From assembly GCA_963977795.1 (NCBI GenBank), contig CAXBRB010000192.1, positions 1 to 5,228 of the forward strand: 5,228 nt of DNA. Direction: 5' to 3'. Each line of letters starts with the position of its first letter. Positions within the stretch are counted from its first letter, which is position 1. This document shows, piece by piece, positions 1 through 4,873 of this stretch. A program made the position numbers and the translations under genes. Under the pieces are notes generated by a model. The model was given only the letters and a program-made list of their open reading frames with translations. It had not been told where the DNA came from and did no database searches. This stretch comes from Bog-756 sp963977795 (GTDB lineage: Bacteria; Actinomycetota; Acidimicrobiia; Acidimicrobiales; RAAP-2).

Positions 1-2
1 CC

Positions 3-1022
3 GTGCGCGCCCGAGACGGGGCGGGCAACACCTCCGGGACGTCGACGGTGGCCTCGGTCACGACACCGGTGGCGACCGTCGACTTCGTCGTCGGCACCGC
101 TCCGTCGACGACCACGGTGGCCGCCGGCGGCACCGCCGGGGTCACGGTGACGACCACGGTGCTGACCGGGGGATCCGTGCCCCTGGTCCTGTCCACCTCC
201 GGACTCCCCGTCGGGGTGCTGGCCACCTTCACCCCCGCCACCGTGGCCGCCGGAACGGCCGCCACGCTGACCTTGTCCACGTCGCCGACCACGCCGACCG
301 GGACGTACACGGTGACCGTGACCGCCGGGGGATCCGGGGTGGTCCGCTCGACGACGCTGACCCTGACGGTGGTGGCGTCGGCCGGCGGACCCGCCGTCGT
401 CCAGCGCGCCGGCGCGGCCACCGCCTCCTCGGCCACCGCGCTCACGGTCACGCTTCCGGCACCGTCGGCCGCGGGCCACGTCCTGGTGGTGGCGGCCAGC
501 CTCTACGCCGGCCCGTCGAACCCGGTCACCTCGGTCACCGACCCGACGGGCAGGTCGTGGACCCGGATCAGCGCCGCCAGCACGTCCGGCCACTACTCCG
601 ACGGCGAGCTCTGGTACACGACGACGACCGGCCCCGTCTCCTCGGTCACGGTCCACGTCGGAACGGCCACGGCCATGGCCGCCACTGTGCTCGAGCTGTC
701 CGGCGTGTCCACCACCGTGACGGTCGACAGCTCGGCCGCGGCCTCGGGAACGGGCACGGCGGCGGCCTCGGGCACGGCCACGGTGTCGGCGCCCAGCGAG
801 ATCGTCATCGGCTTCGTGGCGGGCCACGCCGTGAACCAGGCCATCACCGTGACCTCGCCCGGGTTCACCGCCCTGGCACAGCAGACGTCCTCGGGCACGA
901 TCGCCTCCGTGGTGGCGGCCGTCCGCTCCGCACCGGCCACCGGGCCGACCTCGCTGGCGGCGACGTTCCCCTCGGCCATGTACTGGGCCGCCGGCCTGGT
1001 GGTCCTCCGGGCCGGCGCCTGA
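3..1022 (+). CDS. Secreted multidomain beta-sandwich protein, C-terminal part (5' end outside window)
   Basis: The frame is open at the left edge, and the GTG at position 3 is almost certainly an internal Val codon. The first residues (VRARDGAGNTSGTS) read like the last strand of a fibronectin type III repeat cut by the window edge. Visible residues about 24-124 form an Ig-like domain of the type in secreted bacterial proteins: DFVVGTAPSTTTVAAG opening, then SGLPVGVLATFTPATV and TTPTGTYTVTVTAG. Residues about 130-337 form a second beta-rich module with GHVLVVAAS, SVTDPTGRSWTRIS, ELWYTTTTG and LELSGV, ending in YWAAGLVVLRAGA. It is rich in Thr, Ser, Ala and Val, has no Cys and very few Lys, and shows no LPXTG signal or C-terminal anchor. 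That fits a secreted or surface-associated, possibly carbohydrate-binding protein, but no catalytic domain is visible here. The module boundaries are inferred. The downstream gene lies 130 bases away and is probably separately transcribed. Confidence 0.8.
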   Translation: MRARDGAGNTSGTSTVASVTTPVATVDFVVGTAPSTTTVAAGGTAGVTVTTTVLTGGSVPLVLSTSGLPVGVLATFTPATVAAGTAATLTLSTSPTTPTGTYTVTVTAGGSGVVRSTTLTLTVVASAGGPAVVQRAGAATASSATALTVTLPAPSAAGHVLVVAASLYAGPSNPVTSVTDPTGRSWTRISAASTSGHYSDGELWYTTTTGPVSSVTVHVGTATAMAATVLELSGVSTTVTVDSSAAASGTGTAAASGTATVSAPSEIVIGFVAGHAVNQAITVTSPGFTALAQQTSSGTIASVVAAVRSAPATGPTSLAATFPSAMYWAAGLVVLRAGA

Positions 1023-1034
1023 GCGACGGCGTGG

Positions 1035-1052
1035 GCCGACGTCGGCGCCGAC
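1035..1052. repeat. Overlapping palindromes after the secreted-protein gene
   Basis: Three 6-base units alternate as GCCGAC-GTCGGC-GCCGAC, giving two overlapping perfect 12-base palindromes (1035-1046 and 1041-1052) 12 bases after the stop codon. Neither leaves a loop, and no T run follows, so the role as a weak terminator or a protein-binding site is uncertain. Confidence 0.35.
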
Positions 1053-1111
1053 AGCAGCCGGCACCGCACGGACGCCGCGGCGCGGTTCCCTCCCGGGGCC
1101 GAGGCAGCCGG

Positions 1112-1117
1112 TAGATT
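1112..1117 (+). promoter_or_regulatory. Candidate -10 element for the lipoprotein gene
   Basis: TAGATT fits the actinobacterial TAnnnT -10 consensus and is an AT-rich spot in very GC-rich DNA. It lies 35 bases before the GTG start, which would leave a short 5' UTR of roughly 30 bases containing a GAGG Shine-Dalgarno-like motif (1145-1148). I found no convincing -35 box. The call rests on position and consensus only. Confidence 0.4.
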
Positions 1118-1152
1118 GCTGGGACTGACCGCCACCGTCGAATCGAGGCACC

Positions 1153-1905
1153 GTGACCACCTCCACCACCCGCCATCCCCGAATCGCTCGACGCGCCCTG
1201 GCCGGCGCGTTGGTGGCCGCCGGGGCCCTGTCGCTGGCGGCCTGCTCCTCGTCGTCCTCCTCGTCGACCACGACGACCTCCAAGGGGTCGGCTCCGTCGA
1301 CCACGGCTGCGGCGAACGGGTCCTCGTCGGGCGGGAGCTCGCTGCGGGCACTGTCCGCGGCAGTGGAGAAGGGCAAGAACGCCACCTTCAAGGCGACCTA
1401 CTCCATCACGAGCGGCGGCAAGACCTCGACCCTGGTGGTAGCCCAGGCGCCGCCCAAGACCTACTTCAGCGAGGACAACACGGCGGCCATCAGCGACGGC
1501 ACCAAGACGCTGGTCTGCACCACCGACACCTCCGCCGATCCGGGCAGCCAGGTCAGCTGCGTCTCGATGAGCGGCCCCAACCCGCTGAGCGGCCTGGCGG
1601 ACCTGGTGAGCCCCCAGACCATCCTCCCGACCATCAAGGGGTTCGCCGACCAGGTGGCGGCACGGATCGCCGGCATCTCGGTGGACCGGTCGTCCAAGAC
1701 GATCGCCGGCGTGCCCTCGACCTGCGTGACCGTGACCGCAAGCGGCCAGCACTCCACCTACTGCGCCTCCGAGGCCGCCGGGGTCCTCACCGAGGTGTCC
1801 TCGAACAACGAATCGTTCACCCTCACCGACTTCACCACCTCCGTGCCCGACTCCCTCTTCCAGGCACCGGCCGGCGCCACGGTCGACACCATCCCCGGCG
1901 CGTGA
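1153..1905 (+). CDS. Secreted lipoprotein with Ser/Thr linker, function unknown
   Basis: This 250-residue protein has a classical type II signal peptide: a basic N-terminus (RHPRIARR), a hydrophobic core at residues 15-30 and the lipobox LAAC with the lipidated Cys at 31. The mature protein should therefore be anchored on the outer face of the cytoplasmic membrane. A low-complexity tract follows (seven Ser then four Thr at 32-42, Ser/Gly-rich to about 63), a typical flexible tether. The globular part, about 64-250, alternates short beta-like stretches (ATFKATYSITSGGKTSTLVV) with polar turns. It holds four Cys (122, 136, 191, 204) whose spacing suggests two disulfides, C122-C136 and C191-C204; this pairing is inferred. 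The beta-rich opening loosely recalls the lipid-carrier lipoproteins of the LppX/LprG and LolA type, but I cannot assign the family. The start is GTG at 1153, with GAGG four bases before it. A strong hairpin begins two bases after the stop, so the gene is probably monocistronic. Confidence 0.85.
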   Translation: MTTSTTRHPRIARRALAGALVAAGALSLAACSSSSSSSTTTTSKGSAPSTTAAANGSSSGGSSLRALSAAVEKGKNATFKATYSITSGGKTSTLVVAQAPPKTYFSEDNTAAISDGTKTLVCTTDTSADPGSQVSCVSMSGPNPLSGLADLVSPQTILPTIKGFADQVAARIAGISVDRSSKTIAGVPSTCVTVTASGQHSTYCASEAAGVLTEVSSNNESFTLTDFTTSVPDSLFQAPAGATVDTIPGA

Positions 1906-1907
1906 GC

Positions 1908-1931
1908 GTCCGGTGCCGGACGGCACCGGAC
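1908..1931 (+). terminator. Perfect 10-bp hairpin directly after the lipoprotein gene
   Basis: GTCCGGTGCC (1908-1917) pairs perfectly with GGCACCGGAC (1922-1931) across a 4-base GGAC loop, starting two bases after the TGA stop. There is no T run afterwards, as is common for hairpin terminators in GC-rich actinobacteria, so Rho-independent termination is likely but not certain. It could also stabilise the mRNA 3' end. Confidence 0.6.
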
Positions 1932-1936
1932 CACCG

Positions 1937-1950
1937 GCCACCGCGGTGGC
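1937..1950. repeat. 14-base perfect palindrome following the hairpin
   Basis: GCCACCGCGGTGGC is its own reverse complement and sits five bases after the hairpin at 1908-1931. It may be a second termination element in tandem, or an operator-like site in the gap upstream of thrE. Nothing in the sequence decides between these. Confidence 0.4.
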
Positions 1951-2049
1951 TTCAGCCCGACGCGGACGGTGGCGTAGCCCGTAGCCCTGCCGCAGCTCCT
2001 GCTGGCCCGGTGGCGCCCCATCGGGGCCCCGCTCCGGGTTCCTGAGGGC

Positions 2050-2139
2050 GTGGGCCACGCACTCGCCGCATCGCTGCCCCTGGCGGTGGTCATCGCCGGG
2101 ACCCTGGCCGTGGACGCCATGGCCATCCTGAGGTCGTAG
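2050..2139 (+). CDS. Possible 29-residue hydrophobic small protein or gene remnant
   Basis: A short frame from GTG 2050 to TAG 2137-2139 would encode a mostly hydrophobic peptide (core LPLAVVIAGTLAVDAMAIL) able to form one membrane segment. The frame is open back to a TAG at 1975, and over 1978-2136 its composition is coding-like by hand count: 48 of 53 codons end in G or C, against 29 of 53 with G or C at position two. A GAGGG motif touches the GTG, which is too close for a good ribosome binding site, and I recognise no family. It may be a small membrane peptide, the 3' remnant of a decayed gene, or chance. Its stop overlaps the proposed thrE -10 box. Confidence 0.22.
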   Translation: MGHALAASLPLAVVIAGTLAVDAMAILRS

Positions 2140-2142
2140 GGT
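2137..2142 (+). promoter_or_regulatory. Candidate -10 element of thrE (leaderless transcript)
   Basis: TAGGGT matches the TAnnnT -10 consensus and ends eight bases before the GTG start at 2151, with no purine-rich Shine-Dalgarno motif between. This is the usual arrangement of leaderless actinobacterial transcripts, where the start codon is at or very near the 5' end of the mRNA. No clear -35 box is visible. Confidence 0.5.
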
Positions 2143-2150
2143 CGCTCCCC

Positions 2151-3410
2151 GTGGCCGCACCCGACCGTCCGACCGACCGAGCCGAGTTCCGCCAGCTCCT
2201 GGTGGAGACCGGGATGGCCATGGTTGCCGCCGGCGACGCCGTCGACCTCATCGAGGAATCGCTGCGACGGATCGTCGCCGCCTACGGGGTCGACGGGATC
2301 CGGATCCTCCTCCTGCCCACCTCCCTGTTCGTCCAGGACGGGTCGGGAACCGAGGCCAGGGTCGAGTTCAGCGCAGCGGCGCCGACGATGCTGCGCCTCG
2401 ACCAGATCGACGCCCTCTACCGGGTGGTGAAGGACCTGGAGAAGGGCAGCCTGGCCCCTGCCGACGGCCTCCGCCGGCTGGCGGCCGTGCACACCCTGCG
2501 CCCGACCTTCGCCTGGCCCGTGCGCAGCATCGGCCACGGCGTGCTGACCGCGGGGCTGATGCTGCTGCTCCAGCCCACCCCGGCCGGCATCGCCGCCGCC
2601 TTCGTCCTCGGTCTGGCGGTGGGCCTGCTGAAGCTGTGGAACCTGCCCACCCTCACGCTGATCTTCCCCATTGCTGCAGCGTTCCTCACCGGCGTCCTGG
2701 TGTTCGCCGCCACCCAGGTCGTCCACGTCGACAATCCCATCCGCCTGCTGGTGGCCCCGCTGGTGACCTTCCTGCCCGGCGCCATGCTGGCCGTGGGGAC
2801 CATGGAGCTGGCCGCCGGCCAGATGGTGTCGGGGGCGAGCCGACTGGTCAGCGGGATCGTGCAGCTGCTCCTGCTCGGCTTCGGGATCCTGGCCGCCTGG
2901 TACCTGGTGGGCGCCCCGCGGACCGAGCTCCTGGACCACAAGGTGGCCGGCCTCGGCCCGTGGGCCGGGTGGGTCGGCGTCCTCGTCTTCGCCCTCGGCG
3001 TCTACCTCCACTTCTCCGCACCGCTCCGCTCCCTTCCGTGGATCCTGCTGGTCCTGCTCGTGGCCTTCGGCGCCCAGACCGTCGGCGCCGCCCTCTTCGG
3101 CGGCCAGATCAGCGGCTTCTTCGGCGCTGCGGCGATGACGCCGGTCGTCCTGTGGGTGGAGACCACTCCCGCCGGACCACCGAAGCTGGTCACCTTCCTG
3201 CCGGCGTTCTGGCTGCTCGTCCCCGGGGCGGCCGGCCTGATCACGCTGACGCAGATCGTGGGACCCGGGGCCGATGTGGCCGCCAACGCTCCCTACGACG
3301 TGACGGTGGCCTTCATCTCCATCGCCCTCGGGGTGCTCATCGGCACCTCGCTCTACCGCACGGCCCGCCAGGGCGTCCGACGGATCGCCGGGGTGTCGCC
3401 CAGCCGGTGA
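2151..3410 (+). CDS. thrE: Threonine/serine exporter family protein (ThrE type)
   Basis: This 419-residue integral membrane protein fits the threonine/serine exporter family (TC 2.A.79), whose Corynebacterium founder exports L-threonine and L-serine by proton-coupled transport. Residues about 10-120 are the soluble N-terminal part of the ThrE/YjjP domain, with the hallmark stretch ETGMAMVAAGDAVDLIEESL and then RRIVAAYGV. About ten membrane segments follow, near 128-140, 145-161, 168-187, 198-213, 231-253, 269-287, 295-313, 317-335, 345-368 and 383-401. The family signature FLPGAMLAVGTMEL followed by SGASRL lies at 208-232. The second half (about 269-401) corresponds to the YjjB/ThrE_2 domain and has its own VPGAAGL motif at 357-363. 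The two halves are separate proteins in E. coli (YjjP/YjjB) and fused here. It is somewhat shorter than Corynebacterium ThrE (489 residues, as I recall). GTG 2151 is chosen because it gives a complete N-terminal domain and sits just after a -10-like box. The exact substrate is not proven by sequence. Confidence 0.9.
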   Translation: MAAPDRPTDRAEFRQLLVETGMAMVAAGDAVDLIEESLRRIVAAYGVDGIRILLLPTSLFVQDGSGTEARVEFSAAAPTMLRLDQIDALYRVVKDLEKGSLAPADGLRRLAAVHTLRPTFAWPVRSIGHGVLTAGLMLLLQPTPAGIAAAFVLGLAVGLLKLWNLPTLTLIFPIAAAFLTGVLVFAATQVVHVDNPIRLLVAPLVTFLPGAMLAVGTMELAAGQMVSGASRLVSGIVQLLLLGFGILAAWYLVGAPRTELLDHKVAGLGPWAGWVGVLVFALGVYLHFSAPLRSLPWILLVLLVAFGAQTVGAALFGGQISGFFGAAAMTPVVLWVETTPAGPPKLVTFLPAFWLLVPGAAGLITLTQIVGPGADVAANAPYDVTVAFISIALGVLIGTSLYRTARQGVRRIAGVSPSR

Positions 3411-3532
3411 GGGCGCTGGCTGGGGCGCAGGGGGGCGTCGTCGTGGTGCACGCCGGCTCCCTTCTTGGCCTCGGCATCACGCCCGAAGCGCCTGTCGCCG
3501 GGATCACCGCTGCGCCGGTGGCCGTGGGCTGA
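3407..3532 (+). CDS. Possible 41-residue small protein overlapping the thrE stop
   Basis: A GTG at 3407 overlaps the thrE TGA as GTGA, the classic geometry for translational coupling, and opens a 41-codon frame ending in TGA at 3530-3532. The peptide is rich in Gly, Ala and Val with a central VVVVHAGSLLGLGITPEAP stretch and has no Cys. By hand count 35 of 41 codons end in G or C, against 24 of 41 with G or C at position two, which resembles the neighbouring real genes. I recognise no family, no separate ribosome binding site is evident, and the minus strand is also open across this stretch. It could be a coupled small envelope protein or chance. Confidence 0.25.
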   Translation: MRALAGAQGGVVVVHAGSLLGLGITPEAPVAGITAAPVAVG

Positions 3533-3537
3533 CGTCC

Positions 3538-3556
3538 CGCCGTCCGAGGGACGGCG
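3538..3556 (+). terminator. 8-bp terminator-like hairpin downstream of thrE
   Basis: CGCCGTCC (3538-3545) pairs perfectly with GGACGGCG (3549-3556) across a GAG loop, followed by AGTCTTGG with only a weak T content. It lies 128 bases after the thrE stop but only 6 bases after the stop of the small frame at 3407-3532. That spacing fits a terminator for a thrE plus small-ORF transcript. Confidence 0.5.
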
Positions 3557-3665
3557 AGTCTTGGACCTCCCGACGGTTGGGACACCGAGGGTCGCCCGGC
3601 GCCCTCCAGGTGGCTCATGCGTTGCCAGGTCGGTGCAGTCCCGCTCGGGCTGGCGGCACCGGGTC

Positions 3666-3681
3666 GGTTCCATGGTTCCAT
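3666..3681. repeat. 8-base tandem direct repeat
   Basis: GGTTCCAT occurs twice head to tail and is followed by GG, which creates two CCATGG palindromes eight bases apart (3670-3675 and 3678-3683). It lies about 70 bases before the cupin start codon, so it could be a regulatory half-site array or a small slippage duplication. Confidence 0.3.
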
Positions 3682-3738
3682 GGCCGGACGGCGGCCTCGC
3701 CCGAGATCCGGGCAGAGCCGCGCACCCACCGAGCGGAC

Positions 3739-3742
3739 GGAG
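3739..3742 (+). promoter_or_regulatory. Ribosome binding site fixing the cupin start
   Basis: GGAG lies six bases before ATG 3749, a normal Shine-Dalgarno spacing. The upstream in-frame ATGs at 3617 and 3680 do not show an equally good site, so this motif decides in favour of 3749. Confidence 0.6.
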
Positions 3743-3748
3743 ACCACC

Positions 3749-4675
3749 ATGGAGACGGCAGAGCACGCGACGACTGCACCGACGGGCCGGCGGCGTCCGC
3801 GACGGATGGCCCTGCTGGGCACGGCAGCCGCGGTAGCCCTGGTCGGTGGGGCCTATGTGGCCGGCACGGCTGCGGGCACGCCGCCGTCAGCCACCGTCAC
3901 CCGCACCGTGTGGGGAACCACGGCGCCGGCCAACGCCCCGGGCCAGTCGCTGATCATCTCCCAGGTGACCATCCCCCCGGGAGCGTCGCTGGCCCCCCAC
4001 TTTCACCAGGGGACCCAAGTGGCCCGGATCACCGCAGGCACGTTGACGTACCACATCCTCTCGGGCACGGCCGTGGTCACCACGGCGGCCGGCGTCACCA
4101 CCCAGCCCACCGGCCCAGCGGTCGTCACCCTCCACGAAGGCGACGTCCTGGTGGAGAACGCCGGACTGGCCCACTGGGCAGCGAACCTCGGCAAGCAGCC
4201 CGTGGTGATCGCCCTGTCGTCGCTGCTCCGCAGCGGTGCGGCCCCGTCGACCCCGCTGGGCGGCGGTGCCGCCCCCACCCTGCACGTCGACGCCACCCTC
4301 ACCTCGTCGGGCACGGACCTCCACTCGGTCAACAGCAACGTCCAGTACGGCTGGAACCACCTGGTGGGTCCGGGGACGGGGACCGGTGGGCAGTCGGTGG
4401 GGACGGACATGCAGGGCAACGTCTCCTACACCTCCGGCTCGGGTGGCTTCGGCGGGTTCGTCACCTTCACCTTCACCGATGGCTCCACGCTGGGCACCCG
4501 CATGGAGGGGACGGCCACGGCCGGGGTCGACAGCACGACCTTCCAGGCCACCATGGTCGTCCTCGGGGGGACCGGCCGCTACCAGGGAGCCACCGGGTCG
4601 GGCACGTTCACCGGGTCCCGCACCGGGGCGATCGGCACGCCGGTGGTCTCGGCGTTCGACCTCTATCTGGGATGA
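3749..4675 (+). CDS. Exported cupin protein with C-terminal AOC/dirigent-like beta-barrel domain
   Basis: With the ATG at 3749 the product has 308 residues. A basic stretch (RRRPRR, 14-19) precedes one hydrophobic segment (about 21-43), so it is secreted or anchored facing outward; a cleavage site is not clear. Residues about 62-160 are a cupin. Motif 1 is G78-x5-H84-x-H86-x3-Q90-x6-G97, with Gln in place of the usual Glu. Motif 2 is G131-x5-N137-x-G139-x2-H142-x3-N146, with Asn in place of the usual Pro. H84, H86 and H142 could still bind a metal. After a Gly/Ala/Pro linker (about 162-176), residues about 178-308 form a second beta-rich domain with FTFTDGSTLGTRMEGTA and the signature LGGTGRYQGATGSGTFTG, which resembles the barrel of allene oxide cyclase-like and dirigent-like proteins. 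That assignment is by motif only. The substrate and reaction are unknown. The gene stands alone and is followed by a strong hairpin. Confidence 0.82.
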   Translation: METAEHATTAPTGRRRPRRMALLGTAAAVALVGGAYVAGTAAGTPPSATVTRTVWGTTAPANAPGQSLIISQVTIPPGASLAPHFHQGTQVARITAGTLTYHILSGTAVVTTAAGVTTQPTGPAVVTLHEGDVLVENAGLAHWAANLGKQPVVIALSSLLRSGAAPSTPLGGGAAPTLHVDATLTSSGTDLHSVNSNVQYGWNHLVGPGTGTGGQSVGTDMQGNVSYTSGSGGFGGFVTFTFTDGSTLGTRMEGTATAGVDSTTFQATMVVLGGTGRYQGATGSGTFTGSRTGAIGTPVVSAFDLYLG

Positions 4676-4773
4676 GCCGTCAGCTCTGAGCGATCACCGG
4701 CAGGGTGGCCACCAGGGCGATCCGGCACGACCCTGCTGGCCCATCCGGCGCTGGCGAATCGGGACCGACGACA

Positions 4774-4805
4774 CGAACGCCCCGGGCATGAGCCCGGGGC
4801 GTTCG
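4774..4805. terminator. Bidirectional 14-bp perfect hairpin between convergent genes
   Basis: CGAACGCCCCGGGC (4774-4787) pairs perfectly with GCCCGGGGCGTTCG (4792-4805) across an ATGA loop. It lies about 98 bases after the cupin stop and about 68 bases after the nrdJ stop on the other strand, so it can serve both convergent transcripts. Neither side has a T run. The rest of 4676-4873 shows no gene, only a GGTGGCCACC palindrome at 4704-4713. Confidence 0.75.
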
Positions 4806-4873
4806 GCGTCCGATCCCCAGCACCAGAGGCGCCGACTTCCATCTGAGGGCGACCCTGCGGGGACCCCCGTCTT

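Larger units (their letters stand above)
3411..3748. other. Intergenic region between thrE and the cupin gene
   Basis: This gap of 338 bases holds the possible small frame to 3532, a hairpin at 3538-3556, an 8-base tandem repeat at 3666-3681 and the ribosome binding site of the next gene. Frames open on both strands here (for example minus-strand frames across 3353-3766) encode Arg/Gly/Pro-rich sequence typical of shadow frames. The ATGs at 3617 and 3680 are in frame with the cupin gene but would add an Arg/Pro-rich, non-signal-like extension. I could not find a convincing -10/-35 pair. Confidence 0.6.

Noticed and set aside
3..1022. Complete gene starting at GTG 3
   Set aside because: There is no signal peptide, and the first residues are the end of a fibronectin-III-like repeat, so the gene is cut by the window edge.
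865..2160. Long minus-strand open frame across the lipoprotein gene
   Set aside because: Its translation is Gly/Arg/His-rich and repetitive, it is antisense to a gene with a clear signal peptide, and it has no recognisable domain. It is a shadow frame of GC-rich DNA.
1758..3011. Long minus-strand open frame opposite thrE
   Set aside because: The translation is Gln/Gly/His-rich without motifs, and the plus strand carries the unmistakable ThrE family sequence.
3617..3748. Upstream in-frame extension of the cupin gene from ATG 3617 or 3680
   Set aside because: The extension is Arg/Pro-rich and would bury the signal segment, and the ribosome binding site GGAG lies correctly before ATG 3749.
3353..3766. 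Minus-strand frame of 137 codons in the thrE-cupin gap
   Set aside because: It overlaps both neighbours' coding ends, is Arg/Gly/Pro-rich with no domain, and shares codon register with the plus-strand small frame, so its codon bias cannot be counted as independent evidence.
4700..4736. Inverted repeat GCAGGGT/ACCCTGC downstream of the cupin gene
   Set aside because: The stem is only 7 bp with a 23-base loop, and a far stronger hairpin lies nearby at 4774-4805.
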